Assembly (NCBI GenBank): GCA_028292305.1
Contig: JAQGMQ010000687.1
Coordinates: forward strand, 1 to 10,243
DNA: 10,243 nucleotides
Source: Rhodoferax sp.
Lineage (GTDB): Bacteria; Pseudomonadota; Gammaproteobacteria; Burkholderiales; Burkholderiaceae_C
Direction of reading: 5' to 3'
The notes under the pieces were generated by a model, which did not search any database, was not told the origin of the DNA, and saw nothing but the letters and a program-made list of their open reading frames with translations. Within the stretch, counting starts at the first letter, position 1; the number at the start of each line of letters is the position of its first letter. Position numbers and translations under genes: made by a program. Of the stretch, positions 5,936-10,243 are shown piece by piece.

Positions 5936-6739
5936 ATGCAGGACCTGGCCGCCATCACGCGCAACCCGCTGAAGGAAAAGCTCACCCGGGGCGAGGTCGC
6001 GGCCTCGATGATCGTGCGCATGGCGCGCGGCCCGGAGATCGGCCGCATCGCCGCCAGCGCCGGCTTCGATGCGCTGTATGTGGACCTGGAACACAGCGTG
6101 TTGTCCCTCGAGACCAGCGCCATCGTCTGCAACGCCGCGCGCGAGGCTGGCGTGGTGCCGTTGGTGCGGGTACCGCAAGTCGACGCGGCGCTCATCTGCC
6201 GCCTGCTCGACGCCGGCGCCATGGGCATCGTCGTGCCGCATGTGGAAGGCGCCGACGCCGCACGGCAGGCCGTTGCCTGTGCGCTGTATCCGCCGCAGGG
6301 CCTGCGCTCGGCGTCCAGTGGCCTGGCGGCGCTGCATTACCGCAGCTTCCCGCAGGGCGCGGCGCAGGCGGCGCTGAACCGATCCACCTTCATCGCGGTG
6401 ATGATCGAAAGCCGCGCCGGCCTGGCCGTGATCGACGAGATCGCCGCGGTGCCGGGCATCGACATGTTGTTCGTCGGCGCCGGCGATTTGAGTGTGGACC
6501 TGGGCGTTCCCGGCGAACCCACCCATGCGCTGGTGCGCCAGGCGATTGCCGACGTGCAGGCCGCCGCTGACCGGCACGGCCTGTGCGTGGGCCTGGGCGG
6601 GCTGGCGGGCCGGCATGCATTCCTGGCCGAGTGTGTGGCGGCTGGCGCGCGCTTCGTCTCGGCCGGCACCGACCTGGGCTTTATGTCGCAGGCGGCGACA
6701 GAGGCCGCGGCACAGATCCACGGGCTGACCCGGGCCTGA
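5936..6739 (+). CDS. HpcH/HpaI-family class II aldolase
   Basis: A 267-residue aldolase of the HpcH/HpaI family (4-hydroxy-2-oxoheptanedioate, 2-keto-3-deoxy-L-rhamnonate and related aldolases), which cleaves 4-hydroxy-2-oxo acids to pyruvate and an aldehyde using a divalent metal. Key residues align with HpaI: His53 (in DLEHS), Arg78 (in VRVP), Glu158 (in MIES) and Asp184 (in GAGDLSVDLG), with spacing 25/80/26 against 25/79/26 for His45, Arg70, Glu149 and Asp175 of HpaI. GAMGIVVPHV (95-104) and YPPQG are further hallmarks. HpaI usually has YPPxGxRG; here it reads YPPQGLRS. The ATG at 5936 is preferred over an in-frame ATG at 5891 inside the NIPSNAP gene because the family N terminus begins here; the RBS is weak. 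It is the last gene of the run, just before a convergent junction. A second aldolase family (RraA-like) in the same operon suggests either two cleavage steps or two substrates. Confidence 0.92.
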   Translation: MQDLAAITRNPLKEKLTRGEVAASMIVRMARGPEIGRIAASAGFDALYVDLEHSVLSLETSAIVCNAAREAGVVPLVRVPQVDAALICRLLDAGAMGIVVPHVEGADAARQAVACALYPPQGLRSASSGLAALHYRSFPQGAAQAALNRSTFIAVMIESRAGLAVIDEIAAVPGIDMLFVGAGDLSVDLGVPGEPTHALVRQAIADVQAAADRHGLCVGLGGLAGRHAFLAECVAAGARFVSAGTDLGFMSQAATEAAAQIHGLTRA

Positions 6740-6748
6740 CCGCGGCAA

Positions 6749-6766
6749 AGTCTTCGTTTGAAGACT
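6749..6766. terminator. Small hairpin at the convergent gene junction (possible bidirectional terminator)
   Basis: AGTCTTC (6749-6755), loop GTTT, GAAGACT (6760-6766) form a perfect 7-bp stem in the only gap between the plus-strand operon and the minus-strand hydratase gene. It overlaps two bases of the hydratase stop codon (6767-6765). There is no U-tract on either side and the stem is only moderately GC-rich, so intrinsic termination is uncertain; it may instead block 3' exonucleases. Confidence 0.35.
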
Positions 6767-8744
6767 AGGCCTGCCGGCGGCGCAGCTGCTCGAACGACAC
6801 CAGCTCGCCCGCCAGCGCACTGGCCATCACCGTCGGCGGGCTTGCCAGCCACACTTGCCCGGGGCCCGAGCGGCCGGCGAAGTTGCGGTTGATGGCGCTC
6901 ACCGTCACCTGGCCGGCGTCGGTCGACGAGCCCGGTCCGCAGTTGGCGCAGGCACCGCAGGATGGCTGGAGGATGCGCGCACCGGCGGCCTGGAAGGTGG
7001 CTTCGTAACCCTGCGCCTGGCAGTAGTCGCGCACCGCTGTCGTGCCGTATTGCAGATACAGCTGCACCGTGGCCGGCACCTTGAGCCCCTGGGCCAGGCC
7101 CCAGGCCAACACGGCGTGGTAGTGGTCGAAATCTTCGCGCTTGCCCGCCGTGCACGAGCCGCCATAGGCGATGTCCACCTTCACCACCCCGTGGGTCTGC
7201 GCCAACTGCGCGATCGGCAGCGCATTGCCCGGGTCGCCCGGCGCGGCCACGGTGGGCGACAGGCGGCTGCAGTCGACCGTCAGCACCTCGGCATAGGCGG
7301 CGTCGGGGTCGCTGTGCATCCACGGCGCGATGCTGAAGTCGACGCCGCGGCGTTGCTTCAGGAAACGCACAGTCTCGGCATCGGGCGCAACGATGCCGGT
7401 GAAGCCGCCAAGCTCGGCGGTCATGTTGGTCAGGGTGGCCCGCTCGTCGATGGACAGCGCGGCCACCACATCGCCCGCGAACTCGAACACCTTGCCGACG
7501 CCGCCGCCGGCGCGGATGCCGGGCAGCGCGAGCAGGTGCAGCACGATGTCCTTCGCCGTGACGCCGAGCGGCAACGTGCCCTGCAGGCGCACCAGCAGTT
7601 GCGCGGGCATGGTCATGCGCACCGCGCCGGTGACGAAGGCATTGGCCATGTCGGTCGTGCCCACGCCGAAAGCCACACAGCCCAGCGCGCCGCTGTGCGG
7701 CGTGTGCGAATCGGTGCCCACCACCACCTGGCCCGGCAGCGCGTAGTGCTCGGCCATCATCGCGTGGGAGATGCCGGCCACGTTGCGGCCGTCGTCCTGC
7801 GCCGCCTCCGCGTCGGTCAAGGTGCGGTGCGACCTGAGGCCGTAAAGCGATGCGAAGTCGCGCTGCGCCTGCACCATGGCGCGCATGTTGGGCACCAGGC
7901 CCATGCGCAGATGCGCCGGGCTCTGGTCGACATACGAGGTGTGGTCTTCGAACACCAGGATCGTGCGGGGCTCGTGCAGGGCCACTGGCTGGCCCAGGGT
8001 GGCGTGCAGCATGTGCGCCGCCATGCCGGTGTAGTACTCATGGATGAAGCGCCAGTGCGCGCGCACGAAGGCGCCCTCGCCCGGCTGCGGGTCGGGCGGC
8101 GTCACCGGCGTCTGCAGCCGCTGGCGGTGGATGATTTTTTCGAACAGGGTCTGCGGCCGCGCGGGCGGCTTGCCGGCGGGCTCGGCCCGGGTCAGATGGG
8201 CCTGGCCGAAGCGCAGCAGGCCGCCGCTCTGCAGGATGCCGGCGGCCAGCGCGTCGCGGTCGGCCAGCAGGGTTTCGACGGGGATGGCTTCGCCGGCCTG
8301 GATGCGCCGCACCAGGCCCGGATCGGTGGCGGTGAACAGCCCGATGTTGTCGGCGTTCTGCCGGTAGATGCGCTCGAAGCTTTCGGCGATGACCAGGCGG
8401 ATGCCGGCCCATTTTTCGGCCGCCGGGCTGTGTTCGCGCGACGAGCCCTTGCCGTAGCGCCGCCCGGCCACCGCCACGCTGAAACCGCCGGCCTGCACGG
8501 CCCCGGCGGGCAAGGCGAAGTCGCCCGCGCGCAAGCCCGTGTAGGCGAAGCGGGCCAGGCTCTCGTCGTAGTGCGACATGATGGCCACGGGCGTGATCTC
8601 GTCGGTGGACACGTCGTCGCGCAGCGCACCGGCGGTGTCGGCCGCCAGTGGTTCGCCCGCCAGTTGCCGGCGCATGGGCTCGGCATCGGCACTGAGAAAA
8701 AGCACCCGGGGCTGCGGCCCGAGATCGAGGGTGGCGGGGGTCAT
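6765..8744 (-). CDS. Aconitase-superfamily hydratase with N-terminal swivel domain
   Basis: A 659-residue [4Fe-4S] hydro-lyase/isomerase of the aconitase/isopropylmalate isomerase superfamily. Domain order is unusual: a LeuD-like swivel domain comes first (about 1-185, with DDVSTDEITP near 43-52, YGKGSSREH at 97-105, and ESFERIYRQNADNIGLF), then a linker, then LeuC-like domains (about 198-659: LFEKIIHRQ, VGTDSHT at 342-348, GAGGGVGK-like Gly-rich segment, SAINRNFAGRSG at 616-627). AcnB also puts the swivel first, but its HEAT-like domain is absent here. Cluster Cys candidates are Cys531 (in GGSCT), Cys596 and Cys599, with extra Cys602 (C-x2-C-x2-C). The active-site Asn that normally follows GSCT is Ala533. 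The ATG at 8744 has GGAG 5 nt upstream and overlaps the LysR stop (ATGA); longer in-frame readings enter the LysR gene. The substrate is unknown; a hydroxy-di/tricarboxylate hydratase, not housekeeping aconitase, is likely. Confidence 0.88.
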   Translation of the reverse strand: MTPATLDLGPQPRVLFLSADAEPMRRQLAGEPLAADTAGALRDDVSTDEITPVAIMSHYDESLARFAYTGLRAGDFALPAGAVQAGGFSVAVAGRRYGKGSSREHSPAAEKWAGIRLVIAESFERIYRQNADNIGLFTATDPGLVRRIQAGEAIPVETLLADRDALAAGILQSGGLLRFGQAHLTRAEPAGKPPARPQTLFEKIIHRQRLQTPVTPPDPQPGEGAFVRAHWRFIHEYYTGMAAHMLHATLGQPVALHEPRTILVFEDHTSYVDQSPAHLRMGLVPNMRAMVQAQRDFASLYGLRSHRTLTDAEAAQDDGRNVAGISHAMMAEHYALPGQVVVGTDSHTPHSGALGCVAFGVGTTDMANAFVTGAVRMTMPAQLLVRLQGTLPLGVTAKDIVLHLLALPGIRAGGGVGKVFEFAGDVVAALSIDERATLTNMTAELGGFTGIVAPDAETVRFLKQRRGVDFSIAPWMHSDPDAAYAEVLTVDCSRLSPTVAAPGDPGNALPIAQLAQTHGVVKVDIAYGGSCTAGKREDFDHYHAVLAWGLAQGLKVPATVQLYLQYGTTAVRDYCQAQGYEATFQAAGARILQPSCGACANCGPGSSTDAGQVTVSAINRNFAGRSGPGQVWLASPPTVMASALAGELVSFEQLRRRQA

Positions 8745-9652
8745 GCGGTCTCCGTCGGATTTTTTGGGGCCAGGTGTTCCAGCAGCATCCGCGCGGCCAG
8801 GGGCAGCGAGGCCTCGTTCTGGAAGCACACCACGAAGCGGCGCTGCGCCCAGGGCTCCACCAGCGGGACCAGGCGCAGCCCGCGCGCGGCGGCCTGGGCC
8901 TCGGCCATCTCGCGCGGCACCACGCTGATGCCCAGGCCGGTGGCCACCACCGCCAGCGCCACTTCGAAATTGGTCACGGTGACGTGTTGCAGCAGCGGCC
9001 GTTCCACCTGGCTGGCGGCGCGCTGCAGCAACACACTCATGGCGCTGTTGGCCGGCGGTGCGACGTGTTCGTAGCCCAGCGTCTGCGCGAACCGCAGGCT
9101 CTTGCGCGACGCCAGCGCGTGGCCCTTGGGCACCACCACGCAGAGGTGGTCGACGCAGTAGGGCCGCGACTGCAGGGCCCCGAGCGAAACCGCGTCCCAG
9201 CACACGCCGAGCGAGGCCAGGCCCTCGCGCACGCCGCGCACGATCTCGGGGCTGACGCGCTCTTCCAGGTCGACCCGGATGCTGCGGTGCGGTGGCGCCT
9301 TCAGGAACCGGGCCACGTCGGCGGCCAGCGTTTCCGTCAGGGCCGAGACGCTGGCCAGCACCCGCACCTGGCCACGCGCCCCGGCGGCATAGGCCGTCAT
9401 GTCGCGGGTAATGCGGGTGGCGTTGTCGAGCATCGTGCGGGCGTGTTCCAGCAAGGTCTGGCCGGCCTCGGTGGGCAGCACGCCGTGGCGCTTGCGTTCG
9501 AGCAGCGGCGTGCCCAGTTGCTGTTCCAGCTGCGCCAGGCGCTTGCTGATGGCCGAGCCGACGATGCTGGCGTGTTCGCCGGCCCGGGTGATGTTACCGG
9601 TGTCGCATACCGCCACGAAAAGGCGCAGGGTGGTCAGGTCAAGGTCGTGCAA
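8741..9652 (-). CDS. LysR-type transcriptional regulator
   Basis: A 303-residue LysR-family regulator. The N-terminal winged helix-turn-helix is clear: LTTLRLFVAVCDTGNITRAG, then GSAISKRLAQLEQQLGTPLLER (helix-turn-helix about 20-41) and the typical PTEAGQTLLEHAR. A type-2 periplasmic-binding-like effector domain runs from about 94 to 295 (GQVRVLAS, VALAVVATGLGISVVPREMAE). It starts at a TTG (9652-9650): the family N terminus begins there, no in-frame ATG precedes it, and a GGA sits 8 nt before it. Its stop TGA overlaps the ATG of the hydratase (ATGA), so regulator and enzyme are translationally coupled in one unit. The divergent HMGL-family gene begins 126 nt away, the usual arrangement for a LysR target, so it probably controls both directions in response to a pathway acid. 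Confidence 0.93.
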   Translation of the reverse strand: MHDLDLTTLRLFVAVCDTGNITRAGEHASIVGSAISKRLAQLEQQLGTPLLERKRHGVLPTEAGQTLLEHARTMLDNATRITRDMTAYAAGARGQVRVLASVSALTETLAADVARFLKAPPHRSIRVDLEERVSPEIVRGVREGLASLGVCWDAVSLGALQSRPYCVDHLCVVVPKGHALASRKSLRFAQTLGYEHVAPPANSAMSVLLQRAASQVERPLLQHVTVTNFEVALAVVATGLGISVVPREMAEAQAAARGLRLVPLVEPWAQRRFVVCFQNEASLPLAARMLLEHLAPKNPTETA

Positions 9653-9778
9653 GGTATTCCAATCGGGAAACGCAGCGTGCTCAAATTGATTTCACGTCTC
9701 CGTTGGGAAATTCTAAACTCGCAACCGGCGCCAGCGCAACCCGAAAGTGCAGACGCGAACCCATGAAGGAGACCTCAC
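9653..9778. promoter_or_regulatory. Divergent promoter/operator region between LysR and HMGL-family genes
   Basis: 126 nt of relatively AT-rich sequence between divergent starts. On the minus strand, TAGAAT (9715-9710, 5 of 6 to the -10 consensus) with TTGCGC (9739-9734) 18 bp upstream is a plausible LysR promoter. On the plus strand only a weak pair is seen: TTGATT at 9686-9691 and a poor -10 near 9709-9717, which would fit activator dependence. Small dyads that could be LysR contacts are TCAA-A-TTGA at 9681-9689 and ATTTC-N13-GAAAT (9689-9693 and 9707-9711). These are short and may be chance. Confidence 0.45.
9766..9778 (+). promoter_or_regulatory. Strong RBS selecting the TTG start of the HMGL-family gene
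   Basis: AAGGAG at 9766-9771 is followed by a 7-nt spacer and TTG at 9779. The nearby ATG at 9763 overlaps the RBS and is in a different frame from the HMGL reading, so it is not the start. Confidence 0.8.
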
Positions 9779-10243
9779 TTGAACCGCCCATCCCCACTGC
9801 CGAAACAGGCCATCGTCCGCGAGGTTGGCCTGCGCGACGGCTTGCAGAGCATCGCCCGCGTGCTGCCCACCGACACCAAAATTGCCTGGCTGCGCGAGGC
9901 CTATGACGCGGGCCAGCGCGAGATCGAAGTCGGCTCGTTCGTGCCCGCGCGGCTGCTGCCGCAACTGGCCGACACCGCCGAGCTGCTGGCCTTTGCCCAG
10001 ACATTGCCGGGCCTCAGGGCCTCGGTGCTGGTGCCCAACCTCAGGGGCGCCGAGTACGCCATGGACGGCGCCGCCGAGCTGATGCTGCTGCCGCTGTCGG
10101 CCAGCCGCGCGCACAGCCTGGCCAACCTGCGCAAGACGCCGGACGAGGTGGTGCAGGACATCGCCCGCATCCGCGCCGAACGCGATGCGCGGGGCTCGCG
10201 CACCCGCATCGAAGTCGGCATGAGCACGGCCTTCGGCTGCACG
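9779..10243 (+). CDS. Hydroxymethylglutaryl-CoA lyase-family protein (5' part, cut by window end)
   Basis: The first 155 codons of an HMG-CoA lyase-family (HMGL-like TIM barrel) gene, open at the window end. After a short Pro-rich start come IVREVGLRDGLQS (12-24; Arg19, Asp20 and Gln23 of the catalytic strand), EIEVGSFVP (48-56, with the metal-side Glu50), LVPNLRG (84-90), LPLSASRAHSLANL (105-118) and EVGMSTAFGCT (145-155). Family members of about 300 residues carry the His-x-His metal motif and flexible-loop Cys further on, outside the window, so full catalytic competence cannot be judged. These enzymes split 3-hydroxy-acyl-CoA esters such as HMG-CoA into acetyl-CoA and an oxo acid. The gene starts at a TTG behind a good Shine-Dalgarno and is divergent from LysR, its probable regulator. 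Many Burkholderiales paralogues act on substrates other than HMG-CoA, so true leucine-catabolic activity is not implied. Confidence 0.9.
   Translation, partial: MNRPSPLPKQAIVREVGLRDGLQSIARVLPTDTKIAWLREAYDAGQREIEVGSFVPARLLPQLADTAELLAFAQTLPGLRASVLVPNLRGAEYAMDGAAELMLLPLSASRAHSLANLRKTPDEVVQDIARIRAERDARGSRTRIEVGMSTAFGCT

Noticed and set aside
6765..8744. Housekeeping aconitase or leucine-pathway isopropylmalate isomerase assignment
   Set aside because: Domain order, the Ala after GSCT and the LysR/HMGL context do not match AcnA, AcnB or LeuC/LeuD, and no leuB or TCA gene is adjacent.
6855..9074. Long plus-strand open frame (739 codons) opposite the hydratase and LysR genes
   Set aside because: It is antisense to two well-supported genes; the translation is Arg/His/Gly-rich with no motif and no RBS, a GC-driven shadow.
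8745..9203. N-terminal extension of the hydratase into the LysR region
   Set aside because: The frame stays open, but the extension is Arg/Ala-rich and overlaps LysR codons. The ATG at 8744 has a GGAG 5 nt upstream and the domain begins right after it.

Overview
The window looks like a chromosomal catabolic region from a high-GC betaproteobacterium, most likely Burkholderiales (Comamonadaceae such as Variovorax/Polaromonas, or Alcaligenaceae such as Bordetella/Achromobacter). The reasons are the very GC-rich coding sequence, two orphan Bug-type (tripartite tricarboxylate transporter) periplasmic binding proteins, and the gene families present. The taxonomic call is inferred from content, not from a marker gene. 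Coding density is very high: no stretch over about 130 nt lacks a gene, and I see no RNA genes, insertion sequences, phage genes or CRISPR arrays.

Region A (about 49-6739, plus strand) is one tight run of eight genes with gaps from a 1-nt overlap to 52 nt, very probably one operon. In order: Bug solute-binding protein, SDR dehydrogenase, RraA-like aldolase, SMP-30/gluconolactonase, second Bug protein, D-2-hydroxyacid dehydrogenase, NIPSNAP protein and HpcH/HpaI aldolase. Together they suggest capture of one or two carboxylated ligands in the periplasm, oxidation of a hydroxyl group, opening of a lactone, retro-aldol cleavage of a 2-oxo acid to pyruvate or a similar product, and reduction of an oxo-acid fragment. 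This resembles non-phosphorylative sugar-acid or aromatic-derived oxo-acid pathways. No dehydratase, TctAB membrane component or kinase is visible in this run, and the substrate cannot be named.

Region B (6740-6764) is a 25-nt convergent junction with a small perfect hairpin overlapping the stop codon of the next gene.

Region C (6765-9652, minus strand) is a two-gene unit: a LysR-type regulator whose stop codon overlaps the start of an aconitase-superfamily hydratase (ATGA). The hydratase has its swivel (LeuD-like) domain at the N terminus ahead of the LeuC-like [4Fe-4S] domains, the reverse of AcnA, and the usual Asn after GSCT is Ala.

Region D (9653-9778) is a divergent regulatory region with a plausible LysR promoter and small dyads. 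Region E (9779 to the window end, plus) is the 5' part of an HMG-CoA-lyase-family gene that starts at a TTG with a strong Shine-Dalgarno and runs off the end. Regions C-E look like a second, separately regulated module in which an aconitase-like hydratase makes or isomerises a hydroxy acid and a lyase cleaves its CoA ester. That reading is inference.
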